This document shows positions 11,491-22,382 of a stretch of 64,000 nucleotides of DNA, one piece after another (within the stretch, counting starts at the first letter, position 1; every line of letters starts with the position of its first letter). Made by a program: the position numbers and the translations under genes. Source of the stretch: Nephrocerus scutellatus (taxonomy: Eukaryota > Arthropoda > Insecta > Diptera > Pipunculidae); contig OX352761.1 of the NCBI GenBank assembly GCA_947095585.1, positions 109,169,890 through 109,233,889 of the forward strand, read 5' to 3'. Under the pieces are notes generated by a model. The model was given only the letters and a program-made list of their open reading frames with translations, was not told where the DNA came from and made no database searches.

Positions 11491-12790
11491 CCCCTTATTA
11501 TGATGTGAAAATCATTTTGAGAGATATGGACGCAAAAATAGATGGAGAGCCAGTGTTAATTGGCACACGCAATTTAAAGAGTCAGAGATATGAGAGCAAG
11601 CTATTAGTTGAGTACAAGGTTTGCGTGAAAAAATATCCCCAAAGCCACCTCGGGCGCGAGAAGATGGATATAAAAACTCAAAATATATAAAAAAAATAGT
11701 TCAGTCGCAAAAGAAAGCAGCCTGGGAGAAGAATCTCGGCTGTAATGCGACCACTCGCAACCAGATAGATCGCGTGGCCACGCCGCTACAACCGAAACTG
11801 ATGACAGTACGAACGTGCCGAGATGCCAATATTTACTCGATCTACCATCTTGCTGGTATAGTGCTCCGAGCGCGGATTGCATCATCACGAAAGGCTGCAT
11901 GCGCGACTCCGATTCAAGCCAACACGGCTGGCTGTTCATCGCAACGAAGATACCAGAATGATTGGTCTCGCCTCAATTGCAGGGAGAGGTCCTGGGGCTG
12001 TGATGCCGGGCGTAGAAGAGAAATGGACACGCCTTAAGAATGCCGGCATTAGTACTGTTGACTCCATCTTAGGCAATAGTCGTAGAGATCGGAACGACTG
12101 GTTCGATGACGAATGTAACCTATCGACTGATTGTAAGAATGTTGCGTACCGAGAAAGACAAGAATCTCATAGAACGCGGGAACGCGAAGAAGACTATAAA
12201 GAGCTCTGTTGATTTGAAAAAAAAAAAAAAAAAAAAAAAACAGTTTACCGGCGAAAGAAAGCAGCTTGGAAGAAGAATCTCGTCCCTGAACTCAAGCAGT
12301 ACAGTACAAATCTCGGTAGTTCCACCAAGAGATTGCGATATGACGCATTAGACAACGCGTCTCAAATTCCGAAAAGTCAAATAAGTTAACCGGATCGGCG
12401 ATCGCAAAGGAGCGATGAAAAGGCACTTTCATGAGATGCCTGATGGTCAGCTTACTAAGAAATTAGAGGCTCTACAAATGCTTGTTGGCTACACTGCGCT
12501 GCAGACCAAGCGCAGGGAAAAAAATATCGGAGCGATAGACCGGCTTAAGAACTTCGGAATCAGATGGTTTCATATTGGAGTGGATCTAAAGGGCTCGCAC
12601 TGCACCAAGCAAATCATAAACTAATCGTGCAAGTGTTGGAGGAAGAAACGATACCAAACGACTGGATGGAAGGCATCATGTGTCCCATACATAAGAAAGT
12701 AGATGCTACAAAGTGCGGTAATTATCGTGGTACAACTTTGTTGTATATCGCGTATACAATTTTCTCTGCTATTTGCAGTTTTCGTTAATA
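11490..12790 (+). mobile_element. Family I LINE fragment (endonuclease C-terminus to RT start)
   Basis: Plus-strand copy of the same LINE as at 1-1812. Endonuclease pieces are at 11495-11560 (VKIILRDMDAKIDGEPV) and 11740-11920 (ATTRNQIDRV and VLRARIASSRKA). A linker follows at 12030-12200 with a DRNDWFDDECN motif, then a homopolymer A run at about 12217-12240, the WKRHFHEMPDGQL linker (12410-12450), and the RT entry block EETIPNDWMEGIMCPIHKK followed by CGNYRGTTLL (12640-12745). The element is cut off at about 12790, before the catalytic Asp blocks, by a fragment of another LINE. Confidence 0.85.
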
Positions 12791-13050
12791 TCGCTCTTTA
12801 GGTAAACTCATGAGGTATATTACTCATTGTTTAGTATTCTTGGATATTTCAAATGCTTTTAATAGAGAATGGAAAAATGGTCTTACAAATAAGACCTCTC
12901 GATTGCATGGATTGAGGATTATTTATGGAACCGCAAAATAAAAGTTGTATTGAACGGTATATCTTCAGCATCGCATGTGGTCAAGACTGGCGTGCCTCAA
13001 GGGTCATCCTTGACGCCTACGCTTTTCTTGATATATGTTGTATACAACCA
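12791..13050 (+). mobile_element. LINE RT core fragment, plus strand
   Basis: This contains LVFLDISNAFNREW (first catalytic-Asp block), a WIEDYLWNRKIKVVLNG-like stretch, and GVPQGSSLTPTLFLIYV (PQGS block) ending at about 13040, where a LINE fragment on the opposite strand begins. Similar to R1/Jockey-type RTs. Only about 85 codons remain. Confidence 0.8.
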
Positions 13051-13358
13051 AAGTGCCATCCTCAGCTGCAGGCACCATTTCTTACCGATGGTTTTGTTAC
13101 AGGCGTACAAGGCAATACAAGCTTTCTTTACCCTGAATTCTATATTTGACTTCCAGCTGAGTTTCCTATCAAGGATCATGCCGAGATATTTAGCCTCTGA
13201 GGTAAGTGTAATTCTCTGGCCATTAAGCTTTAGGAGGGCAAACCGGTATCTTGGATATAGCGGTGAAAAGTACCATTTCAGTTTTCCTAGAGTTAACTCC
13301 TAGTTCACAACTTACAGACCAGGAGCTAAACTTGCCTAGAGCCCTTTCCATGACTTGA
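13050..13358 (-). mobile_element. R1/LOA-like LINE, post-YADD RT fragment
   Basis: On the minus strand the sequence reads RALGKFSSWS, ELGVNSRKTEMVLF (the thumb-side block after YADD), then YLG-like to LDRKLSWKSNIEFRVKKA and ALYACNKTIGKKW. This is the segment right after the YADD motif in R1/LOA-type LINEs. It abuts the plus-strand RT core fragment tail to tail, so the two pieces come from different insertions or a rearrangement. Confidence 0.8.
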
Positions 13359-13359
13359 C

Positions 13360-13860
13360 AGTTATTCTCAAACATTTCTTTCAGTAATTCTCAAAATTAT
13401 TCCAGTCATTCTCAAACTTTTCCTTTTGGTGATCCTCAAACTTTTTCTAATGATTCTAAAATTTTTAACAGAGACATAAATCATAACGACAGTAACTCTT
13501 CCAATTAGTCTCAAACTTTTCTTTCAAGAAGATTCTCAAACTTTTTTTTTTTTAAATGATTCTCAAACTGTTTATTCAGTGATTCTCAAACGTATTTCAG
13601 TGTTTCCTAAGTGATTCTTTAATGTTCTCCAGTGATTTTCTAATTTATATCAGTGACATAAATCATAAGGGCAGCAACTCTTTCAATTATTCTCAAAGTT
13701 TTCTGTCAATGATTTTGAAACTTTTTATTCAGTGACCCGCAAGCGTATTGCAGTGATTATCAAACTTTTCTTTTAGCGATCCTTAAACTTCTAACAGAGA
13801 CATAAATCATAATGGCAGCATCTCTTACAGTGGCTTTTGCACTTCAAGGATAGCAACAAC
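13360..13860. repeat. GATTCTCAAACTTTT minisatellite with higher-order structure
   Basis: About 500 bp of repeats of 'GTGATTCTCAAACTTTTCTTTCA' type, units mostly 22-30 bp. A distinctive non-core segment (GAGACATAAATCATAA followed by GGCAGCAACTC-like sequence) recurs near 13468, 13650 and 13796, giving a higher-order unit of roughly 145-180 bp. It begins exactly where the LINE fragment ends. No coding capacity. Confidence 0.8.
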
Positions 13861-16480
13861 ATTTCAAACTTTAAAATACAAATTGATATTTAATTAAAAA
13901 ATACAAAATAAGGGCCCGTTTTTTCGTGTAACGGGCTGCCGCTAGGCTCATATTACTTAATGTTGGAGAACGGTGGCAAGAGTAATATTTAATCCTGTGG
14001 GATCCCATCTATTGCCACTGTCACCTCACATTAATTTCAATGTACCTTCAACGGTTTGTTACAGCACATCAGGATTCTATTACTACAGTAATCATTTACA
14101 ATTTGATTTCAGACAGGATACTTCAATTACTTTGCTCTAGTTCGCCTCCACTTTAAAGCGTTCTTGACTGATTTCTACAAGCAAGAAGCAGCATTCTTGA
14201 CGCCACTTTTACAACAACGTCGAGTGCTGTGTGCGTTCGTAAAGAAAAACGTCTCTGCTTGACAATCTGTCATGGTGATGTCAGAAGTAAGATTCGTTCA
14301 GTGTTGAAAACCTTTTCAAACAAATTTCCCTTTTTTTTGTCATTAAGAATTCCTCCAACATCTGCAAGAATTCAAAATTTAAATGAATGAAAATCCTACT
14401 TCATGTTTCATTTGTGTGTTCATTACTAATCAGAAAGAGGATGATTGTTATTTCGTTAAATGTATGTATATGTATGACAGTTTGTAGAAGTAGGAAAAAA
14501 TTTAAATTGAAAAACTGATAACAATGAAGGAGAGATAAAAAAAAGAATTCATCTAAACGAAAAAAGCGAAGCATTTCCATTACCGTTCGTGTGACGGAAT
14601 CATGTGCAAGCTGCAACTTAACACACAAACAAGTCATTTCAAAGTTGTTTTTAAATCTGTATTAAAATACAAAAACAACAATCAACGACAGCGTGTGCAA
14701 AAAGTTATCCTACGCTTATGTGTGAAAGCGTTTGTCGTCGTTCGTCACGTTGATCGTCGTACATATAAAAAAGTGCGACAAACGCTAATCTGGATTTAAA
14801 ATACCATAGTTGCATCCACTACAAGGAGCTACCATCATACCGTCTTTGGGATGGATGGGAGTGTGAGTGTTATGCAGTTGTTGTCCAAGTGTACATTCAT
14901 TTCATTGCAACGTGACAGGAGACAAAGTGCTTATTAAGGAGTTTGTTGTTGTTTGCACTATTGAGGACATTATTTCATCGCAAGGTGTAACGAACGGCAA
15001 AGGACTATCTTTTTCATTCCCTTTCTCTGAAACACTGTGCGGGAAATTGATAAAATTTTTCATTTTATTTCACAAATAGAATTTCAGCATTGAACGGGAA
15101 AGTACATTTTTGCGCCGAGCGGTGGAACAAAGGGTCCAAAGGAGTGCGGTGGGCGTTGATGTGGCTCAATTCAGGGACTTCCTGCTTTGTAGATAGTTTT
15201 CGCCGATAAAGAAATAATAACAAAACGATGCAATTTAATATTTTGCCCCAGAAGCATCAGCCAAGAAGTTTTCATCTACGTTGTGAGCCTTCACTCTTCA
15301 CTGTCCGGTGGCCTTATCATCATTGTTCCTTAGAAACCATTTGGGAGTTTGAGGAATTTTTCTGTCATTCCGTTTTCCCCCTTTTTTTAAGGCATACGGC
15401 GCTCGGCACTTGTACAGTTTATCTCTTTTGAAATTGACATTGGAATACTTAGACATTTTGGTTTTCCTGATCGTTTCGTTGATTCCCCAAAGATTTGTGT
15501 TGTACCATTAACAATGTACCCATCCAACACCCACCCACCATCACCACTTCTTGACATGCCATCGCATGTCCTTGTTGATGTATACAGAATTTAGAACTTT
15601 ACGACAACTTTGAAATAGTTGTCATTTGACCCAGTTTTCCTCTGTCTCTGTTTAGCTCGAATTGGGTTTGGCTTAGCACGCGGCTTGTCAGTCAGTTTTT
15701 GCAGTATTTTCGCCAAAAGGCGGATTTAGCAAAAACTAAAGATGAGGAAAAAAAGTAATCACTGAAGATTTTTATTCAATTACGAGTGTGCAACTAAGCG
15801 AAGCGCACAGAGGCAACTTTGATAGAGTCTCATCGTCACACCATTCAGTTGGAACACATTTGTAGTTTTAGTCTGATTTGTGGTTTGACTATCCTTCGGT
15901 GATGCGCACCGCACCGCATAGTTGCTGCGAATCGTCGAATGGCATTGGCATAGTTTTGAGCAAGCATCCATGATGATGCGGAGATTTTCTTATTCTATGG
16001 TGATATTAAGGAGGATTTGGGGTGACTTTTGCAAACAAAGCAAAGTGTTTCCCATCGAAAAACCAAAGTGCGATAATGCGTACACCGCACATAAGTTGGA
16101 AACAATGTGACGAGGACTCAAACTTGTTGGCTGGTGTGCTGAAAGTTTTTAGTATACCATACAAAATATTGCAATACACGACGGTGCGTCGAAATGATTT
16201 ATTACCACAGTAGAGGATGTGTTTGATTTTGTCCTTGACTTTTTTTTTAAAATAAAACATAAAGTCATTCCAAGATTTTATTTCCAATTTCGTCACTTGG
16301 TTGTATTTATTTGATGATAGTATCAATTCATTCATTCGATCAATTGATTTTGTGGTGCTCCCAAGGACAAGGACAAGAAAACTTGTATCTTTTTTGTAAA
16401 TCCTTTACATTTACTTCGCGTTCGGATGTGCTTGTGTGTTTGTTTGGTTGTGGCAAAGTCTTTTTTTATTCCACATCCTA
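13861..16480. other. No gene recognised; 2.6 kb
   Basis: No domain-bearing ORF, no transposon termini and no tandem array were seen. Base composition is more balanced than in the flanking repeats, and short ORFs up to 109 codons are scattered on both strands without recognisable motifs. It may be single-copy intergenic DNA. Confidence 0.45.
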
Positions 16481-16482
16481 AA

Positions 16483-16565
16483 ATAATAATAATAATATTC
16501 GAAACGACAGACTGTTGCGGTCCAAAACCTAGCTTCTCGCGTCCATTTGTGTTGTGCAGGTATAC
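16483..16565 (-). repeat. Shared LINE/SINE 3' tail
   Basis: On the minus strand this reads TATACCTGCACAACACAAATGG, CGCGAGAAGCTAGG, TTGGACCGCAACAGTCTGTCG and then an ATT-repeat tail (motifs separated here by small gaps). It matches the 3' part of the SINE copy at 18307-18595 over its whole length, yet here it directly follows the stop codon of a family I LINE. It is either the LINE's own 3' UTR or a truncated SINE that landed there. Confidence 0.75.
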
Positions 16566-17935
16566 TCAATCATTTTTTTCAAACTCATCATAATCATCAT
16601 ATTTGGCTCTACAACCTGGGTCCCGGACCTGACCCTCCGCAAAGTCTTTCAACCAGTCCAGATTTTTAGCCGGTGTCATCCAGTTTTGTATCCCTAAACT
16701 CTGAGCGTTCTGGTCTATGCCATCCTTCCAGCGTAGGTTTGGCCAGCCTCGCTGTAATGTTCCATAAATCCTTCCGCAAAGGATTTTCCGACCAGGATCC
16801 CCTTCGCTCATGCGAGCACCGGAGCCTACCGAGCTTAATTCTCTTCACGATGTCGAGATCGCGGTAATGCTCGAAATCTCATCATTACAGAGTCTCCGGA
16901 ATACAAGGCCAACAATTCTCCGTAAGACTCCGTAAGCTCGAACGCGGCTAAGAGGTCAGAATGCTTTTTGCTAAGCACCATAGTCTCGGATCCATATGTA
17001 AGTACTGGTGTGACCATTATCTTATATACCAGCAGCTTGGATGTTATGGTTAAGTTCCCGTGCACGTATTTCTGATTGCATGCTGTTATAGGCAGCTACA
17101 GTTGACCCGAGATAGTTAAGGATTTCACAAATTAGCGATCCACTATTTTAATTGCGGGACCAATATTGGTTCTTCTATTAGCAGACGTGGCCACATGTAC
17201 TTTGTTTTGCTCTCATTTATGTGCAGCCCCAGATTTCGTGCCGCCTGGATTTATACCAACGATTTCAATATCGTCTGCGTATCTGATTAGACTTATAGAG
17301 GATTGTTCCTCTCGCCGTTACGTTAGAGTCTCGGATTACTTTTTCGAACGCCAGGTTGAAGAGGACGTAGGCCAGTCCATGCCATTGTCGGAGCCCCTTA
17401 TAGATGTGGAATGGATAGTGATTCGGATATTTTTATTTGGCTTATAACATTGGTCATAGTCAGCCTATGTGTTAGTTTATTTGGGATGCCGAATTCTCTC
17501 ATGGATTTTTAAAGTTCTACTCTGGCTATGCTATCATAGGCGGCTTGAAAGTCTATAAAATGATGGGAGTTTTAAACCCTAGACATTTTTCTATCACCTG
17601 CCTATGGGTGTAAATCTGACCAGTTGCAGATTTGCGTGGAATGAAGCCATACTGGTATGGATCAATGATGATCTTAGCGTATGGCACTATCCTGTCTTGA
17701 AGGATAGAGGAGAAAATCTTATACGCGGTACTCAACAACGTTATGCCACGAAAATTGCTGCATGTTGTGATACCTCCTTTCTTATGTATGGGGCACAGGA
17801 TGCCTCTTCGCCAGTCTTCTGGCATAGCTTTTTCCTTCCATACTTGAACTATTATTTCATGAATTGCTTGGTGTATTGCGGGACCTACTGTTTTAATCAG
17901 CTCCGCTGTGGTGCCATCTGAACTCGGGGAAGAAA
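16483..17935 (-). mobile_element. Family I LINE fragment with intact-looking 3' end
   Basis: Minus-strand RT half of a family I LINE. Motifs in 5' to 3' order: EDWRRGILCPIHKK and NFRGITLLSTAYKI (17820-17720), QYGFIPRKSATGQIYT (17660-17610), a YADD-equivalent with DIEIVGI (about 17270), VTPVLTYGSETMVLSKKHSD (17010-16950), RIKLGRLRC (16840), LRWKDGIDQNAQSLGIQNW and a C-terminal Asp/Glu-rich end with the stop at 16566-16568. Only 85 bp follow the stop before a (TATT/ATT)n tail at 16500-16483, and those 85 bp match the 3' tail of the SINE family in this window. Frameshifts make the ORF non-functional. Confidence 0.85.
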
Positions 17936-18290
17936 TTTAATGTTTGTGCTGATTAAGCAGGCATGCCTAGGCACTGGGTCGCCGCATTTAAACATTAACG
18001 TACTTGCCTTATTCCGTAGACCTATGATTTGTCTACGAAAAACTCAAGGTTCTTGGATAAGGCCCAGTGTTATATTGTCTTCAGCGAATCTTTTGCTAAG
18101 GGTAGCGGACGCCGCTGTGATTAACATGCGCTATTGGTCGAAGTGACCGGTTGTGGTGCCTGTTTTGCGGGTATAACTCTGGAGTCGTCGTTACTAACAT
18201 GCCCAGTGGCGGTGTTTGAAGAGGTTTAGGCTTCCTCTTTAACTTAATTACCGCGGGCAGACACTAAAACCCTATCGGTGATATGGATTG
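17930..18290 (-). mobile_element. R1/LOA-like LINE, start of ORF2 endonuclease
   Basis: On the minus strand the sequence reads the N-terminal endonuclease block of R1/LOA-type LINEs: AAS ATLSKRFAEDNITLGLIQEP (with the catalytic 'xQEP' motif), then IIGLRNKAS and a C-L-I-STNIKFLP stretch. Upstream, across a SINE insertion, lies the matching ORF1. The 3' side is cut at about 17930 by the family I LINE. Confidence 0.75.
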
Positions 18291-18296
18291 GCTTGA

Positions 18297-18605
18297 CATG
18301 GACAAATAATAATATTTGGCGCGACAGACCATTGCGGTCCAAGGCCTAACTTCTCGCGACCATTTGTGCTGCACATGTTAATTTTTGGACACAAATGGAA
18401 GGGACCTACAATTTAAGGTCGGATCCGAACGGCGAATTGAGAAGCTTTCCGTGACAAGGTATTAATTATTCTCTGAACGTTTGTCACCCATTCGCGAGAG
18501 GTGGGACACCGTGAAAAATACTTTTGGTGTTGCTGGGATTCGAACTTGAACCTCCTGCGTAGCAGCCATGTGCAATACGACTGAGCCACGGTGCCCATGG
18601 ACAAA
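18297..18605 (-). mobile_element. Complete tRNA-derived SINE with 10-bp target-site duplication
   Basis: The SINE body is 18307-18595 (289 bp, minus strand). It begins GGCACCGTGGCTCAGT, which carries the tRNA box A, and has box B (GTTCGAATCCC) at 18545-18535. The tRNA-like head is about 70 bp. A unique body follows (CACGGTGTCCCACCTCTCGC, then CCTTCCATTTGTGTCC), and the tail reads CGCGAGAAGTTAGGCCTTGG, CAATGGTCTGTCGCGCC, ending in an ATT repeat. Both sides are flanked by the exact direct repeat CATGGACAAA (18297-18306 and 18596-18605), the target-site duplication expected of LINE-type integration. It interrupts the ORF1 of an R1/LOA-like LINE, whose reading continues across the empty site. RNA polymerase III transcription is implied by the boxes. 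Confidence 0.92.
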
Positions 18606-19570
18606 GCGGTAGCCTATTTTGCCTTTGCAGGTTTTTGGCCTACTCATGGAGGCGTCGTCAACCGCCAATATGAGGTGAAGGAGTCCACCATCTTACTTCC
18701 TCTGTATTACTTTCCACGAGTTTGCCTGTATTCCAGCATTCTGCGCAGCGATTGTGGCTAGAACGTTTTCAGATGAGAGCTCCAAGAGCTCTGTGGAAAA
18801 AACCCAGGACGATGTGTGTTTTGGGGAATGATCCATCTTCCACCAACGTCACGTTAAGTCCACTCATAGTTCTGATCTGGTCGAAGTTCGAGCGCAACCA
18901 CCCTACAGTAGTACCGTCTATACAGACGGAGATAAGCCATCCCGATTTGATAAGGTCTGGTAAATTACGGTCAAACACCGCTATCGGTCATCTCAATCGA
19001 GGTGTCAATAACCGTCTCCTGGAAACGAGCTATTTATTCATTAGTGAGGGCTTGTGTAGATAGGCCTGACAGCAATAGCCACTTGGCTGAACGTGGGGAT
19101 GTCAGGGTAGGTACCACCGTGACTTTCTTGGCTCCCGAATTAGGTGGAGTTTTATCCGCGGATCTAACATGCTTAGTTTTCCGTTGTTTAGTGGGGAGCG
19201 GTTTTGCCAAATTCGAGAGCACTTTCACTACTCTTGCGAATGCGTATAGCATGCCTTAACCGCCTTTTCTCTAGCGAGTTCATTTTGATAAATCCACCAC
19301 GTTGTTGCTGGAACTGTAGTCCATTTAAAGCCTACCCTATAGAAGACCATCCGGAGATGACGCTGCAGACCTTAACAAGTATGGATGCATCAGAATCAGA
19401 GGTTTTAGATTCTTCGTCCTCTAATCCGACACACTCGTGAATTACGGATGGGATCGTATGTCAACTCTGTCCGAACTTAGAGGAGACTTCGGCTGCTCGG
19501 ACAACAGACAGAGGTTTTGAAAGCACAACAGCTTCTCTGTATACAACGGGCTGCCTTACAGCAGGACCTG
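18606..19570 (-). mobile_element. R1/LOA-like LINE ORF1 (gag-like, DUF4780-type) remnant
   Basis: Upstream of the endonuclease and interrupted by the SINE. On the minus strand, 19252-19034 is a basic, Pro/Lys-rich N-terminal part. After a stop come FDRNLPDLIKSGW, WLRSNFDQIRTMSGLNVTLV, FPKTHIVLGFFHRALG (18978-18769) and, after a frameshift, a WKVIQRKEDGGLLHLILAV and IGYRFV stretch (18700-18606). This pattern (a WLR block, a V-x-LP/G turn, then a strand with 'WKV') resembles the DUF4780/RRM-like ORF1 proteins of insect R1/LOA LINEs. Stops and frameshifts inactivate it. Confidence 0.65.
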
Positions 19571-19579
19571 AGGTTTATG

Positions 19580-19771
19580 CAAGCTATGGGTGCCAATCTA
19601 CTGCCTGAATACTGGCTCCCTACCTATTTTTGCATTTATATCCACCAGAATGATTTTTACATAATACTGTGGACAGGCATGGAGTTCCCTTTCGACTGAT
19701 TTAAATAATTCTTCTTTTTCATCCTCTAGGAAATCCTCTGTAGGTGCGTGAACATTTATGAGGCTTATGTT
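19580..19771 (-). mobile_element. Family I LINE endonuclease fragment
   Basis: A short minus-strand copy with ISLINVHAPTEDF, a KEELF stretch, ACPQYYVKIILVDINAKIG and EPVFRQ, matching the same block at 1288-1420. It is cut at 19771 by a Rep-A fragment and at 19580 by unrelated sequence. Confidence 0.85.
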
Positions 19772-19850
19772 CAACCCGATTTTTTTCAAACTATGCACAA
19801 ATGTCTGTCTTTACACTTTCTGTATAAAAATTTGGTAGCTTACCCTTACA
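19772..19850 (+). repeat. Rep-A dispersed repeat, copy 3 (one monomer)
   Basis: One degraded Rep-A monomer: 'AACCCGATTTTTTTCAAACT', 'GCACAAATGTCTGTC' and 'TTTCTGTATAAAAATTTGG'. The GC-rich core is missing. Confidence 0.6.
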
Positions 19851-19869
19851 ATGCTGGGTTATATGCTTG

Positions 19870-20510
19870 ACACATCGTGTGCGTTAAGAAAAATGAGGAG
19901 AAAGAGCGGCAGCTCCCGGTTGCTGCTTTTGTGATAGGGTTTTATATTTTCCTGCTTTTCAGTTGGCTCATGACCCATACTATGATAAAGGAGTTGATTC
20001 CCTTTGACCTGGCTTGTGTTTGAATTGCTTTGAAGTTGGTATTGTCAAAAGCGCCTTGTATATGTCAATAAAGACGCACCTTAACATTTTTTTGTTTCGA
20101 AGTGTGTCTTCGATTTTAATTGGCAGCTCATGCAATGCTGTTTCTGTTGATTTGCCAGTCTAGTATGCGTATTGACTGGGGTTTAGGGGGCTTTTTTGGA
20201 GTGTAGTAGACCTTATGTAGTGGCCTTTTATTTTCTCCATGGCTTTTAGTATAAATTATGTGAGGCTAATGGGCCTCTGGGCTAATGGGAGAAATCCTCG
20301 GGGGATTTATTTCCTGCTTTTAGTAAAAAGATTATTCGCACATCTCTCCAGAACCTTGGAACTGGCTGTAGCTGTCTCTGTAGAATTTTTCGAGTAGCGG
20401 TTCTATTGTTTATATCGCAGCTAGTAGGAAAATTGGGATCCACATCTGGAGACTTGTAAGGGCTGAAGGAGTTTACTTGTCGAATTCAATATTTTCTGGG
20501 TCGCTGAGTA
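19870..20510 (-). mobile_element. R1/LOA-like LINE RT fragment
   Basis: On the minus strand a frame-broken RT can be followed: a S-L-Q-WIP finger remnant, an ISPISPEAH-like block (K-PISL equivalent, 20290), RKTPL-HKVYYTPKK, NRRHTSKQKNV (20100), then QGAFDNTNFKAIQTQARSKGI (the IEGAFDN catalytic block, 20050-19990) and SQLKSRKI (19950). It stops before the YADD block. Compatible with the same family as the ORF1/endonuclease pieces at 17.9-19.5 kb but not contiguous with them. Confidence 0.7.
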
Positions 20511-22382
20511 TTGGCAATATAGAGATGTGGTGTTATATAGTGGGGTTTTCTTTAATACGCAAATATATTGTCATGCCATTGTGTTGTAACTATTTCTTCT
20601 CATAACACATCGAAATGACTAGTCCCGTCGTTCATTTGCAGTACAAGTGAAATATTTACGAGGAGTAGGAGGCGGTGGACTTGAATAAGCTCCTAATGTT
20701 TGTATGTGAAATAAGCTCAAACAACCAAAGGCGAGGGGATGGATGGAGGGATTTATGTTAGGAAATTGTGCAACTGTTAGCCAAAACAGCGATCAAACCA
20801 CTGAGGAAGCCATCGACGCCCTTTATGTGTGAGCTCTGCAATCTGCAACTAAATATCAGCTTATAGAAGGACAACTGCCCCTGCCTGCACTCTGTTAAAT
20901 GTTGAACTCCCAAAAGGATTCGATGTGGAATTGCATTAAAGATCTGAATTACATAGATGCAAACCATCTCCTTCTCGTATGTATGCATGCATTTATTTAA
21001 ATAATGCGGCACATAAAGCATTTATATAAATTAAAGTGAATGTACTCTGGAATGGCAATGCAGTGCATCTGAATTATGCCATTGCATCCGTCGTCTATTT
21101 GCATAGAACTAGAGAGCCAATATGCGAAATAATTGCTCAAGGGTTGGAGGAAATAAATGAGATGTGGTGCATCTAGACATTCGCATAAATATTAATATAA
21201 ACTGTAAAACAAATACAACAATTTTCTATTTCTATTTTTTAAATACATATATATTTCCATGTGTGTTGGTATCACATCCTGTTTCAGCTCAGCTCATTGC
21301 GTATTAATTTTGTATTTGGAGTTGCAAAAAAACTATAAATAGCAAAAAATACCACTTCCGCATCATCTGCGAGTATAAATCAGGATGTGTCGGCGCACAG
21401 CGCGAGTTGGAAACGTCATCGGAAACTTATCCCTCGGGATGCGCATCACAGCGATAAATGTATGATAAATGCAATTCATCTGAGTGTGGTGTATGTACTG
21501 TATTCGTTCGACGCATAAAACATCGGGTATGAAGAATATTCCTCGTTCCCTTTTAACAAAAGGATGGGAATGAAATTGCAAAAAAAAAACTAAAATCGCA
21601 TGTCAACTGTGCTTATCCAGAAGTTTTACATTCCATTACCGCTGTGCCCTTCTTCTGCTATCCGAGTGTAAATGTCAAACTCCACAAGCAACAAACTGGA
21701 CGGAACTTTCTCTTGCAGTTGTAATCATCTCTATCAGTACGGTCGGTACACAGCCATATAACATTCTACTCTACCACATCCACATTTTGCTCGCAGGACT
21801 TTTGAACATATCTCTTGGTTTTTGTTTTCGAAAAGTTTTACAAATATATTAGTAAAAAAAAAGGGACAAGCGATTGGGAAGTTTTTTGCGGCCATTTTTC
21901 ATGCAAAATGGAGAAAATTTTAGTAGAAAAAAATATCATTACACGATTAATATGTCTTATTCTCATTCTTTATGCGATGGATATAGGCGATTGTCCTAAC
22001 CGCTGAGTGGAAATCAAATGTAGAATGCAGTTGGAAAAAGACTTGAGGCTTTGAAGTTTTATTGCTGAGAAAAGCCGAAGCTAAATTTCAGTTCTAAATC
22101 AACACAAAAAATTGAAGAGTTTAAAAAGTTAATTTTTTGTCAATTTGTATCGGAGGTACCTGAAATCATTGACCTACTGACATCAAAAAAGTGTTACAAG
22201 TAAGCGCACTGCTGATAAATTTTTTGCATCAGAGATTCCTGAAGGGAGTTAGAGCAAGGTCAATTTGTTTGGTAGGTACAACCCTCTGCCCGGTGGACTT
22301 ATAAGTCAAACAATATCCATCTTGTTCTAAAAATTATTTAACCGGAAAACTTATGTTTAAAATTGGCCCTTCGATCGTTAGA
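20511..22382. other. No gene recognised; 1.9 kb
   Basis: AT-rich DNA with only short ORFs of no domain character (for example 20758-21021 and 21363-21581, both minus). No array, transposon end or RNA gene was recognised. Confidence 0.5.
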
